Positions 16,528-25,268 of a stretch of 64,000 nt of DNA are shown here, piece after piece (position 1 is the first letter of the stretch; the number at the start of each line of letters is the position of its first letter). A model generated the notes under the pieces. It worked only from the letters and a program-made list of their open reading frames with translations, searched no databases and was not told where the DNA came from. The position numbers and the translations under genes were made by a program. This DNA is from Granulicella sp. L56 (GTDB taxonomy: Bacteria; Acidobacteriota; Terriglobia; Terriglobales; Acidobacteriaceae), in contig NZ_LMUS01000006.1 of the NCBI RefSeq assembly GCF_009765835.1, forward strand, positions 2,549,369-2,613,368. The letters are read 5' to 3'.

Positions 16528-17292
16528 ATCGAAATAGCAAGCTGGAACGTTAACTCCATTCGCGCTCGTGCCGAACAGGTCAAGACATGGCTCGAAGCGA
16601 AAAAGCCAGATGTCCTTCTGCTTCAGGAGCTGAAAGGAACAGAGTTTCCCTCGGAATTTTTCAGAGAGCTGGGGTACGATTCTGCGTCTGTGACGCAGAA
16701 GACCTATAACGGAGTCGCAATCCTCTCCCGCACTCCGATAGAGATTGTCAGCACTACATTGCTTGGCGACGAGGCGGACAGCCACGCACGCTTCCTCGAG
16801 GCCGTGATCGAGAATATCCGTATCGTGAACATCTACCTGCCGAATGGAAACCCGATCGGTACAGCAAAATTCAACTACAAACTTTCCTGGATGGACCGTC
16901 TTGAACAGCAAATGAAGCTATGGCTCAAAAGCGACGTGCCGACCGTCATTGGCGGCGACTTCAATGTCATTCCGGAGGACATTGATTGTCATAAACCGGC
17001 GTCATGGATTCGCGATGCGCTCTTTCAACCTGAGTCGCGCGCTCGCTATCGGAAGATGCTCGAACTTGGTTACACCGACGCATTCCGGTCCCTCCATCCG
17101 GGGCAAGGCGGCTTGTTCACGTTTTGGGACTACTTCCGGCAAGCGTTCGAGCACAACCGCGGCATCCGAATCGATCACTTCCTGCTCACTCCCAGCCTGG
17201 TCAAGCGACTCGAAAGCTGTGAAATCGACAAAGGTCCTCGGATGTTGGAGAAACCATCTGACCATACTCCGATCGTGCTGCGGTTGAGGTAG
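16528..17292 (+). CDS. xth: Exodeoxyribonuclease III / AP endonuclease, apparent ATC start
   Basis: From 16528 the frame encodes 254 residues, the normal length of Xth. It begins IEIASWNVNSIRAR, followed by LLLQELKG (catalytic Glu), YLPNGNPIG, VIGGDFNVIPED (Asp/Asn pair), RIDHFLLTP and the final SDHTPIV with the catalytic His. The enzyme cuts at abasic sites and removes 3' blocks. The frame has no ATG, GTG or TTG between its upstream stop (16477) and 16690. The first methionine-like position is an ATC preceded by GGAGG with a 5-base spacer, an ideal ribosome site, so ATC initiation is likely. Starting at the GTG of 16690 would remove the catalytic Glu. The 285 bp before it show no supported gene. 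Confidence 0.78.
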   Translation: MEIASWNVNSIRARAEQVKTWLEAKKPDVLLLQELKGTEFPSEFFRELGYDSASVTQKTYNGVAILSRTPIEIVSTTLLGDEADSHARFLEAVIENIRIVNIYLPNGNPIGTAKFNYKLSWMDRLEQQMKLWLKSDVPTVIGGDFNVIPEDIDCHKPASWIRDALFQPESRARYRKMLELGYTDAFRSLHPGQGGLFTFWDYFRQAFEHNRGIRIDHFLLTPSLVKRLESCEIDKGPRMLEKPSDHTPIVLRLR

Positions 17293-17313
17293 CCGAGTTG
17301 TTTCCTGCCAATC

Positions 17314-17780
17314 TCACGCGATAAGCGATCTCAAAGTGTCCAAGAGCGGCACTTGCTCAGCTCGGATGAACCTCCGGCCACGGTCCAACGAAAACCATTC
17401 TCCGCGATCCACTTCAGGGATCTCCATGCGCTTTCCCGAACGTGGCGGCCACTCAATCTCACAGGTGTTGCTGATGAGCTCTGTGGGATCGCTGTGGCCT
17501 TCAAAGGCCCAAGCGAGAACCAGCTTGCCGCTCTTTTGCCGGATCGAACCTAACTCAAGATAGGGTTCAGAAGCTTTGAATCCGGTCTCTTCCCGAAATT
17601 CGCGGATGGCCGCAGCGAGCGCTCCTCGTTGCCCTCGAATTCACCCTTGGGAATTGTCCAGAAGCCTTCGTTCTTCTGTGACCAGTATGGGCCGCCGGGA
17701 TGGACGAGGAAAACCTCGCCGTGGCCGAGGACTCGGCGATACATGAGAAGGCCGGCACTCTGCTTGGATGATTTACTCAT
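17314..17780 (-). pseudogene. Nudix hydrolase gene with a frameshift in the Nudix box
   Basis: Read leftwards from 17780 the frame gives SAGLLMYRR, FLVHPGGPYW, then GFWTIPKGEFEGNEE, the first half of a Nudix box. Near 17620 the frame is lost: the continuation in another frame gives ALAAAIREFREETGF, exactly the missing second half with its REx2EE metal ligands, and then runs to a stop at 17314. The total length is not a multiple of three, so a single-base indel has split a ~155-residue MutT-like hydrolase. Unless it is a sequencing error the gene is inactive. Its ATG overlaps the SRAP stop (ATGA, 17777-17780). Confidence 0.75.
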
Positions 17781-18430
17781 TGGCTATCAAAGAGACTTAC
17801 TTGCTTGTTCGAAATTGGGGTGGTCTCCACCAATCGCGCTCGCATCTTCTCCGCAGGCAAGATACGCAGCAGGTGCACGGGCGGTCTTTCGGCGGGTGCC
17901 AGATATTCTTCATAATCGCGCGGCTCGACGAATGTAGTCATGCGATCATGAATCGGTGCCATCAGTTCATTCGGCTCGCCGGTCAACACAGCGAAGGTTC
18001 GCTCCCAGTGCTCGGTCTTCGGGTTTTTCCAAAGCTTCCACACTGCGGCCATTCCAAAAGGCTCTTGGTCGGGGATGACGAACTCGTACTTCGGCTTCCT
18101 TTTGCCTTTCTCCGTCTCTTGCCATTCATAGATCGCATCCCCGGGGACGATGCAACGTCCCTTGAGGAAGGCGTCTTTCCAGAACTTTGCATGCTCGATG
18201 TCTTCCGACCGCGCGTTGAAAAGCGGCCTTGGCCGATCAGGTAACTTGAAGGCCCATCGCATCATTTCGATCTGCCGCTCGCCATCTTCGTTCAAGTAAA
18301 TGACTGGCTGCATGGATTGCGGGCTGAAATCGTCGCCGGGATCAAAGAATGTCTCGTCGAGTCCCGCTGCGACGGCGAACGTCTCCGCGATGCGTTGTTT
18401 GTCGGAACGTCGTTTGTACCTTCCACACAT
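17777..18430 (-). CDS. SOS response-associated peptidase (SRAP/YedK/HMCES family)
   Basis: The 217-residue product has every hallmark of the family that crosslinks to abasic sites in single-stranded DNA. Cys2 follows the initiator Met (MCGRY), which is removed so that Cys forms the thiazolidine link. The other active-site residues are Asn72 (NARSE), Glu102 (YEWQE) and His161 (PIHDRM). The length is typical. It protects abasic sites at replication forks, fitting with the AP endonuclease, ligase and translesion polymerase genes around it. A 9-bp inverted repeat lies in the 69-bp divergent gap to the DUF3606 gene. Confidence 0.9.
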   Translation of the reverse strand: MCGRYKRRSDKQRIAETFAVAAGLDETFFDPGDDFSPQSMQPVIYLNEDGERQIEMMRWAFKLPDRPRPLFNARSEDIEHAKFWKDAFLKGRCIVPGDAIYEWQETEKGKRKPKYEFVIPDQEPFGMAAVWKLWKNPKTEHWERTFAVLTGEPNELMAPIHDRMTTFVEPRDYEEYLAPAERPPVHLLRILPAEKMRARLVETTPISNKQVSLFDSQ

Positions 18431-18459
18431 GGTTAAGTCTCCCTGACGACTGTCTTAAG

Positions 18460-18490
18460 TTCAGATGCTTCAATTCAAAGGGCATCTGAA
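18460..18490. promoter_or_regulatory. Inverted repeat in a divergent promoter region, possible operator
   Basis: TTCAGATGC and GCATCTGAA form a perfect 9-bp inverted repeat with a 13-nt spacer. It lies 30 bp before the SRAP start (minus) and ends 9 bp before the DUF3606 start (plus), so one bound protein could control both. The sequence does not match any LexA box I know. Confidence 0.4.
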
Positions 18491-18499
18491 GGAGAATAA

Positions 18500-18676
18500 A
18501 TGGCCGACGACAACAGCAATCGCGGTCCGGCAGACCGGGCCAGGATCAACATCCACGAAGCATATGAAGACGAGTATTGGAGCAAAGAACTATGGGTCAC
18601 CCCAGAACGTTTGCGTGAACTGGTCGGCAAGCATGGGGTGATGGCTGCCGACATTCGCAAGACTCTGGGTAAGTGA
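18500..18676 (+). CDS. DUF3606 family small protein (second copy)
   Basis: This 58-residue protein (NRGPADRARINIHEAYEDEYW, then LRELVGKHGVMAADIRKTLG) is a clear paralogue of the one at 14617-14796. GGAG sits eight bases before its ATG. It is divergent from the SRAP gene and followed by a hairpin terminator, so it is probably monocistronic. DUF3606 has no known biochemical role; two copies framing a repair-gene block suggest a link to stress or DNA damage (inference). Confidence 0.75.
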   Translation: MADDNSNRGPADRARINIHEAYEDEYWSKELWVTPERLRELVGKHGVMAADIRKTLGK

Positions 18677-18679
18677 AAG

Positions 18680-18715
18680 TGGGCGGTTCTAGTTACCCGC
18701 CCAAACTCTTTTCCT
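18680..18715 (+). terminator. Rho-independent-type terminator after the DUF3606 gene
   Basis: TGGGCGG (18680-18686) pairs with CCGCCCA (18697-18703) around a 10-nt loop, followed within eight bases by the T-rich stretch CTCTTTTCCTCTTTC. It lies 3 bp after the stop codon at 18674-18676. Confidence 0.5.
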
Positions 18716-18820
18716 CTTTCTTCTCATTCTGTATCAAATACTTAGCGAAGAATGCACAACTCTTAGGGCAAAGGCCAGTTGACGTTGATGGGGTCATTAA
18801 GGCGAATATAAGGCGAAGCT

Positions 18821-19855
18821 ATGCCTACCGCCAACGCAGTCCGGGTGCAAATAGAGGCCTCCCTTGCCAGGAGGATACCGTCGGCTTTGTCACCTGTCGC
18901 AAAGGTTCTTCGGCCCACAGCTTCCACCGGCATCTCCGCCATTGACGAACTACTCGAGGGCGGGCTTCCGCTCGGGGCGCTGACGGAGATGGTGGGTCCC
19001 GAATGCTCCGGAAGAACATCACTCGCACTTTCTTTTTTGGCGCAACTGACGCAGGCTGGCAAAGTCTGCGCATGGATTGACGTTTCGAACAGTCTCCGGC
19101 CCGAGTCAGTCGCGGCCGCTGGGGTTGATCTGGGACATCTCCTCTGGGTGCGATGCGGAATCAGTCCAACGAGCAAGGGCATTTCCAAACCAGAAAAGGT
19201 CTTCATCCTTCCGGAGAAATACATGATCGCGCCGCCAGCGAAGAGGGGTCTCCACGGTGGCGGGTTTGGTCCGCATCCACGAAATGAGCAAAAGCAACTT
19301 TCAAACGCGTTGTGTGGCCTCTTCCCGCCGAACACTCTTATCCCACGAGGCGCCGAGCCACAGAGACGCGTCTCGAAAGAGCCTGAGCGATTCCAGCCTG
19401 TCGCTACTCAAGCTGAACCACCGAAACAAGTCATAGCAGCGACTACTGCATGGACGCGATTAGAACAGGCACTCAAGGCAACCGATCTGCTTCTTCATGG
19501 TGGGGGGTTCAGCGCCATTGTGCTGGACATGGGGAGCATCGCACCGAGCTTCGCGACCCGTGTGCCGCTTGCCACCTGGTTCCGCTATCGAGCTGCAGCG
19601 GAGCGTTCTCAAGCGAGCATCCTTCTTCTTTCGCAACATGCGTGCGCAAAGAGCAGCGCAGAGTTGGTGCTCCAGATGGAATCGGAAGATGCGCGTTGTG
19701 ACGAACAGACGCTCTTCACGGGTTTGCGTCATCGCGTACAGGTTCAGCGTCAGCGCTTCACCCAATCATCGAACGTCCTGCCGATGAAGAAACCGGCACA
19801 ACGTGCGGACTGCGCCTCCTGGAACAGTCAGAGCACATGGGCAGGTCGGAGATGA
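18821..19855 (+). CDS. imuA: ImuA-like RecA-fold mutagenesis protein
   Basis: The 344-residue product has the RecA/SulA-like core of ImuA: STGISAIDELLEGGLPLGAL, a P-loop-like VGPECSGRTSLALSFL (Arg replaces the usual Lys), then CAWIDVSNSLRPESVAAAGVDL and LLWVRCG. In the family it works with ImuB and DnaE2 in damage-induced mutagenesis. A low-similarity insert (about 115-205) separates it from a C-terminal part with SAIVLDMG and LLLSQHACAKS. Two AAGGCGAA direct repeats lie just before the start (18800-18817 region) and might be regulatory. Its stop overlaps the imuB start as ATGA. Confidence 0.82.
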   Translation: MPTANAVRVQIEASLARRIPSALSPVAKVLRPTASTGISAIDELLEGGLPLGALTEMVGPECSGRTSLALSFLAQLTQAGKVCAWIDVSNSLRPESVAAAGVDLGHLLWVRCGISPTSKGISKPEKVFILPEKYMIAPPAKRGLHGGGFGPHPRNEQKQLSNALCGLFPPNTLIPRGAEPQRRVSKEPERFQPVATQAEPPKQVIAATTAWTRLEQALKATDLLLHGGGFSAIVLDMGSIAPSFATRVPLATWFRYRAAAERSQASILLLSQHACAKSSAELVLQMESEDARCDEQTLFTGLRHRVQVQRQRFTQSSNVLPMKKPAQRADCASWNSQSTWAGRR

Positions 19856-21369
19856 CTAAGCTCACCGAACTCTATGCATGCGTTTACGCGAAGGAGTTTC
19901 CAGCGCAAGCTCTCCTGCGTCTGCGGCCAGAGCTGCGCAATCAGCCGTGTGTCGTTATGGAAGGCGAGCCGCCTCTCCAATCCGTCTGCTCACTCAATGC
20001 CAAGGCGCGCGTGTCAGGAGCCGCACATGGTATGACGCGTGTCGAAGTCGAAACCCTTCCTGCAATGACCATGCTTTCACGGTCGGGCAAGGAAGAGAGT
20101 GCAGCGAAGGCAGCTTTGCTGGATACTTGCGGGACATTTTCTCCACGCATCGAGGATCACAGTTCTGAGACTGCATTTGTCTGCGTGGTCGATATTGTGG
20201 GAACCCAAAAGCTCTTCGGTACATCCGACCAATTAGGAAGAGAACTTTTCAAGCGCATTCGCGCGGGGGGCATCACTTCCTCTATCGCCGTGAGCGAGAA
20301 CGTCCATGCTGCGATGTGTCTTGCAAGAGGAATGTCGCTCCGTTCTCCTGTGATGGTTATTCCCTCCGGAGAACAAGGTCCCGCGCTCGCGGCATTGTCT
20401 CTCACTGTCCTCGATCTCCCCGAGGATCAATCGGAAACCTTTACGTCCTGGGGCATTCACACACTCGGCACGTTGGCTGCTCTTCCAGAGAAGGAGCTTA
20501 TTGCCCGCATGGGTCAGCATGGCAAGCGGCTACGTCAGCTTGCCAGCGGTACATTGCCCCATCTTTTTCAGCCGGTCGAGCCGTCATTCACCCTTGAGGA
20601 GAAGATGGAACTCGACTCTCCCGTTGAAATTCTTGACTCACTGCTCTTCGTGGCCGGGGTGATGCTCGAACAACTGATCTTGCGCGCTACTTCACGTGTT
20701 CTCGCTTTGGCATCTGTGACCATCGCGCTCTCGCTCGAAGGAAATACAGCGCACGTACGGACGGTACGCCCAGCCCTTCCAACCAATGATCGTCAACTCT
20801 GGATCAAGCTGATCCACCTGGATCTGGAGACGCACCCGCCTCTGGCCGCCATCCTCTCTTTAAGCCTCCGTGCCGAACCCGGCAGCACGAGTAAGGTACA
20901 GCTAGGGTTGTTCTCACCGCAGCTGCCAGAGCCATCGCATCTCGATGTCACCCTCGCACGCATCGCGAAGATCGTTGGCGAGGAAAATGTCGGCAGGGCT
21001 GTTCTTCTGGACACGCACAATGAGCAGGAATCATTTCGTATGGAGCGGTTTACTGTCCCAACATCAGAACGAACTAGTAGTGCCCGGGTTCAAGGCTGCT
21101 CTGCGATGCGTGAGCTTCATCCCGCAGAGAGCGTCAGAGTGATGGCGGTGGGAGGAAGGTTCGATGCCATTCTGTTTCGTCAGAAGAGGTACACCGTCGA
21201 ACGGGCGTATGGACCGTGGCGAGTGAGCGGCGAGTGGTGGAATTCGAACCTTTGGGGCTGTGAGCAATGGGATATCGTGGCCCGCGCCGAAGACAGTCCA
21301 TTATTGTGCTGTTGCCTCGTACGCGACTTGATGCGAAATCAATGGCAAGTAGTTGGCCTCTATGACTGA
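19852..21369 (+). CDS. imuB: ImuB, inactive Y-family polymerase homologue
   Basis: About 505 residues with the Y-family palm/fingers/little-finger arrangement. The first catalytic Asp motif is replaced (LYACVYAKEFPAQ) and the usual SxDE region reads VVDIVGTQKLFG, as expected for ImuB, which bridges ImuA, DnaE2 and the sliding clamp without polymerising. A helix-hairpin-helix-like stretch (LGTLAALPEKELIARMGQHG) follows. I prefer the ATG at 19852 because it overlaps the imuA stop (ATGA); an in-frame ATG at 19837 also exists. The end overlaps dnaE2 by eight bases. Confidence 0.85.
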   Translation: MTKLTELYACVYAKEFPAQALLRLRPELRNQPCVVMEGEPPLQSVCSLNAKARVSGAAHGMTRVEVETLPAMTMLSRSGKEESAAKAALLDTCGTFSPRIEDHSSETAFVCVVDIVGTQKLFGTSDQLGRELFKRIRAGGITSSIAVSENVHAAMCLARGMSLRSPVMVIPSGEQGPALAALSLTVLDLPEDQSETFTSWGIHTLGTLAALPEKELIARMGQHGKRLRQLASGTLPHLFQPVEPSFTLEEKMELDSPVEILDSLLFVAGVMLEQLILRATSRVLALASVTIALSLEGNTAHVRTVRPALPTNDRQLWIKLIHLDLETHPPLAAILSLSLRAEPGSTSKVQLGLFSPQLPEPSHLDVTLARIAKIVGEENVGRAVLLDTHNEQESFRMERFTVPTSERTSSARVQGCSAMRELHPAESVRVMAVGGRFDAILFRQKRYTVERAYGPWRVSGEWWNSNLWGCEQWDIVARAEDSPLLCCCLVRDLMRNQWQVVGLYD

Positions 21370-24300
21370 CCGCTATGTGGAACTGCATGCCGCGAGCGCC
21401 TTCAGTTTCCTCGAAGGTGCATCTCAGCCGGAAAAACTAGTTGAGCGAGCTGTCGAGCTGGAGATGCCAGCTATGGCATTGCTGGATCGAAACGGCGTTT
21501 ACGGCTCAGCGCGGTTTCATACTTCCGCGAAGCGAAACAGCGTGCGTGCTCATGTTGGAGCCGAGATTGCGGTTTCGAGCTTCGGTTCGCGGCCTGTACC
21601 TCCTGCCTGGTTGCCGCACCGGTATTCACCCGAGCCTGCGCGTGTCTCCCTGCTCTGCGAATCGCGTACTGGCTATCAAAATTTGTGCCAGCTCATTACC
21701 AAATTCAAGATGCGGGAACGTGGCAAAACCGAAGGTGCTGCCACCACACTCGATTTCCAGCAATATGCTTCTGGCCTCGTGTGCCTCACCGGTGGAGACG
21801 AAGGCCCATTGGCTGCTGCCTTGGTCAATGGTGGCGAAGAGGAGGGGCGCAGGACCGTCGAAAAGCTTGTGCAGATATTCGGACCGCAAAGTGTCTACGT
21901 CGAGCTGCAGCGACACCAAGAGCGGGAGGAAGAGTGGCGCAATCAAGCCGCGCTTCGCATCGCGCGCTCCCTCAGCCTACCGGTGCTCGCGACCAATGGC
22001 ATACGCTATGCCACCAAATATGAACGTGAGGTTTTGGACCTCTTCACCGTTGTACGGCATCACACTGATCTCGATCACGCCGGCCGCTTACTGTCGCTTA
22101 ATAGCCAGAGACACCTTCGTTCCGCGAAAGAGATGATTGCGCTGTTTAGTGGTGTCGGCCGCGCCGTCGAGAACTCGGTTGAGCTTTCGGCACGGTTGCA
22201 GTTCGAACTTGGGGATCTCGGCTATGAGTTTCCGAGGTATCCGGTTCCTGACGGCGAAACGATGGATAGCTTTCTCCGCAAACGCGTGGAAGAAGGTGTA
22301 ACGAGCAGGTATGGCCCGAAACGTGACCGTGGGCTTTTGGAACGAGCGAAGAAGCAGGTGGAACATGAACTGGCGCTCATTGCTAGGCTTGGCTTCGCTG
22401 GATATTTCCTAATCGTCTGGGATATCGTGCAGTTCTGTAAAAAGAACGACATCCTCATCCAGGGGCGGGGAAGTGCAGCAAACTCAGCCGTCTGCTATGC
22501 ACTGGAAATTACTGCAATCGATCCCGTGGGAATGGAGCTTCTGTTCGAACGCTTCCTCAGTGAAAGCCGTGGAGAGTGGCCCGATATCGATCTTGATCTG
22601 CCGTCAGAGGACAAACGAGAGCAAGCCATCCAATACGTCTATCGGCGCTATGGCGAGTTAGGCGCGGCTATCTGTGCCAATGTCATTACCTATCGGGGAA
22701 AGTCCGCGGCCCGTGAAGTGGGCAAGGCGATGGGATTCGACAGCGAATCGCTCGAAAGGCTCTCTGGCCTGGTAAGCCACTTTGAGTGGAGAGGGCCAAA
22801 CGACACGATGGCGCATTCTTTTCAGAATGCCGGCTTCGATCTGAAGCATCCGCGCATCGCGAAGTATCTGGAGCTTTGCATGCGTATCCAGGACTTACCT
22901 CGACACCTTGGACAGCACTCTGGTGGCATGGTGATATGCCAGGGGGCTCTCGACCGGGTTGTTCCCTTGGAACGTGCCTCAATGCCGGGTCGTACCGTGG
23001 TCCAGTGGGACAAAGAAGACTGCGCCGACCTGGGCATCATCAAGGTTGATCTTCTTGGGTTGGGGATGATGGCCGTCATTAAAGATTGTTTGGAACTGAT
23101 TCCAGAGCATCACGGAGAACGTGTTGATCTGGCGCAGTTGCCGGAAGACGCTGAGGTCTATCGCACGCTGCAACGCGCGGACACTGTCGGAATGTTCCAG
23201 GTGGAGAGTCGCGCCCAGATGGCGTCGTTGCCGCGGAACCATCCAGAGAAGTTCTACGACGTGGTCGTACAGGTAGCCATTATCCGTCCTGGGCCAATCG
23301 TCGGCAAGATGATGCATCCCTACATGCGGCGACGACAGAAAAAGGAGGAGATCAGCTATCCTCATCCTTCCCTAGAGTCCGTGCTGAAGCGCACACTCGG
23401 CGTGCCGCTCTTTCAAGAGCAGTTGCTTCGTATGGCAATGGTCGTGGCCAACTTTACTGGCGCGGAGGCCGAAGAACTCCGTCGCGCCGTTGGGATGCGC
23501 CGCTCCTGGGAGCGTATGAAAAACCTTGAAGGCAAGTTGCGCGAAGGCATGACGGCAAATGGACTAGATACAGCCACCCAGGAAAACATCATCCAAAACA
23601 TCAGTTCGTTTGCGCTTTATGGTTTCCCGGAGTCACACGCAGCCAGCTTCGCTCTGATTGCATACGCATCTGCGTATTTCAAAGTGAAGTACCTCGCAGC
23701 ATTCACATGCGCCATCCTTAATAACCAGCCGATGGGCTTCTATTCGCCTGCCGTCTTGGTTAAGGATGCGCAGAGACATGGACTTCGCATCAGGCCAATG
23801 GATGTCCAGATATCGAATTGGGCCTGCACGATTGAACACGAACGTGATGGAAGCCTCTCTCTGCGTCTCGGACTTGGTTATGCGAAGGGATTGCGGAAAC
23901 AATCTGCAGAGGAGATTGTCCACTCGCGCACAGCCGAAGGAGAGTTTCGGTCAGCGGAAGATCTGGTCTCGCGTGTTCCAACCCTGAATCGAAAAGAACT
24001 CACGTTGCTCGCCCGTGTTGGCGCTCTCAACAATCTCGAAGGAATCGAGCATCGCCGGGATGCCCTATGGCAGGTGGAACGCGCTGGCAAACTGGAAGGT
24101 CCGCTTCTTCGTCAGCGGAGTGAATTGCTGAGAGATGAATCGGAGAGTTCGCCTTTAAAACAGATGAGCACGGAAGAGCGTCTGATTGCGGACTATGCGG
24201 GCACCGGTCTCACCGTCGGGAAACATCCGATGGCCTACCGCCGAGACGATCTCCGAAGGCAAAAGATTCTGTCAGCTGGTGAATTGAGAAATGCGGCCGA

Positions 24301-24580
24301 TGGTGAGTACGTCCGAACTGCGGGCTGCGTGATTGCGCGACAGCGTCCCGGCACGGCGATGGGGTTCATCTTCCTGTCCATGGAAGACGAGACTGGAATC
24401 GCCAACGTCATTGTGTCGCCTGATTTGTACGAACGGGAGCGGCTCGTGGTAACACGAAGCAAGTTCATTCTTGCAGAAGGTCTGCTACAAAACCAAGATG
24501 GTGTGATTCATGTAAAGGCGATGCGCCTGCAGTCTTTGTCCGATCAAGCTTTGGAGGTTCGCTCCCATGACTTCCACTAA
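21362..24580 (+). CDS. dnaE2: Error-prone DNA polymerase III alpha subunit DnaE2
   Basis: The 1072-residue protein is the right size for DnaE2. It starts with a PHP domain (YVELHAASAFSFLEGA, ALLDRNGVYG). The polymerase core has IQGRGSAANS and WPDIDLDLPSE with the catalytic aspartates. HHH and OB segments follow near the end (GFIFLSMEDETGIANVIV). Together with ImuA and ImuB it forms the translesion mutasome typical of bacteria lacking PolV. The ATG at 21362 overlaps the imuB stop, so all three genes are translationally coupled. The 3' end overlaps the next small gene by 14 bases. Confidence 0.93.
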   Translation: MTDRYVELHAASAFSFLEGASQPEKLVERAVELEMPAMALLDRNGVYGSARFHTSAKRNSVRAHVGAEIAVSSFGSRPVPPAWLPHRYSPEPARVSLLCESRTGYQNLCQLITKFKMRERGKTEGAATTLDFQQYASGLVCLTGGDEGPLAAALVNGGEEEGRRTVEKLVQIFGPQSVYVELQRHQEREEEWRNQAALRIARSLSLPVLATNGIRYATKYEREVLDLFTVVRHHTDLDHAGRLLSLNSQRHLRSAKEMIALFSGVGRAVENSVELSARLQFELGDLGYEFPRYPVPDGETMDSFLRKRVEEGVTSRYGPKRDRGLLERAKKQVEHELALIARLGFAGYFLIVWDIVQFCKKNDILIQGRGSAANSAVCYALEITAIDPVGMELLFERFLSESRGEWPDIDLDLPSEDKREQAIQYVYRRYGELGAAICANVITYRGKSAAREVGKAMGFDSESLERLSGLVSHFEWRGPNDTMAHSFQNAGFDLKHPRIAKYLELCMRIQDLPRHLGQHSGGMVICQGALDRVVPLERASMPGRTVVQWDKEDCADLGIIKVDLLGLGMMAVIKDCLELIPEHHGERVDLAQLPEDAEVYRTLQRADTVGMFQVESRAQMASLPRNHPEKFYDVVVQVAIIRPGPIVGKMMHPYMRRRQKKEEISYPHPSLESVLKRTLGVPLFQEQLLRMAMVVANFTGAEAEELRRAVGMRRSWERMKNLEGKLREGMTANGLDTATQENIIQNISSFALYGFPESHAASFALIAYASAYFKVKYLAAFTCAILNNQPMGFYSPAVLVKDAQRHGLRIRPMDVQISNWACTIEHERDGSLSLRLGLGYAKGLRKQSAEEIVHSRTAEGEFRSAEDLVSRVPTLNRKELTLLARVGALNNLEGIEHRRDALWQVERAGKLEGPLLRQRSELLRDESESSPLKQMSTEERLIADYAGTGLTVGKHPMAYRRDDLRRQKILSAGELRNAADGEYVRTAGCVIARQRPGTAMGFIFLSMEDETGIANVIVSPDLYERERLVVTRSKFILAEGLLQNQDGVIHVKAMRLQSLSDQALEVRSHDFH

Positions 24581-24860
24581 CGCAGAGAAGCCCATCGGCG
24601 GGTATCGACGAGAAGTCGATACCCAGAAGCTTGGCCCTGCTCTCCTGATTGCCTCCAGTCTAGTCCTGGCCATCCGAACTGCTAAATGGAGTCCAACACA
24701 CAGCAATGGACTGGCCGCAGTGGATTGGGACAAAGAGATAGAACATAGCGCTCGTGTCGCTAAAATCGTACTTTCCCATCTCACTGCGCGCCACCCCGAA
24801 CTCTTTCAAGCAATGAACGTTCCGTGGTTCGTAACCACGGACGAAGATGTTCCAAAGTGA
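24567..24860 (+). CDS. Small protein encoded at the end of the imu operon (97 aa)
   Basis: Its ATG overlaps the last 14 bases of dnaE2, so it is translated with the mutasome genes. The product has a helical middle with ALLIASSLVLAIRTAKW, then VDWDKEIEHSARVAKIVLSHL and WFVTTDEDVP. I do not recognise a family. The hydrophobic stretch is too short and polar for a firm membrane segment. Its fixed position behind imuA-imuB-dnaE2 makes it a candidate accessory factor for translesion synthesis (inference). Confidence 0.6.
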   Translation: MTSTNAEKPIGGYRREVDTQKLGPALLIASSLVLAIRTAKWSPTHSNGLAAVDWDKEIEHSARVAKIVLSHLTARHPELFQAMNVPWFVTTDEDVPK

Positions 24861-25268
24861 CGAATTGTGTTGGGTTTCCAGCGATTGCATCAATTAAGTA
24901 TGGCCAGAATGACCGCCCAACTATTCCGCCAGCTTCTGAAATCGCTCGATGACGATATAGAAACCTTGGCATGGAAGAAGTGATGAGCGAAGGTGAGGAT
25001 GTACCAAACCAGACCGAGTGTGCCGCCATAGCTCGCGTCAAGAAGGCCATGAAAACGACATCTACCCTAATTCGAGAAGAATTGAACGGCCTGAGTAGGC
25101 TCTGCCATTCCTTGACAGATAGAATCTTTTCCATGAGTACACCCACCGCCATACTGTTTTTTGAAATCCGCTATGCTGCACATCATAAGCTTGAACGCCT
25201 CGAAATTCACGCGGCGGACGAAGGCAACGATGCACCAACCGAAGGCGAATTGGTCGTCATGGAAGAAT
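24861..25268. other. Region without a supported gene
   Basis: Several short frames overlap here, including one at 24983-25282 that would encode a charged ~99-residue protein, but none has a good ribosome site or a family match. The right part probably contains the deleted junction of the PepSY gene fragment that follows. Confidence 0.35.
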
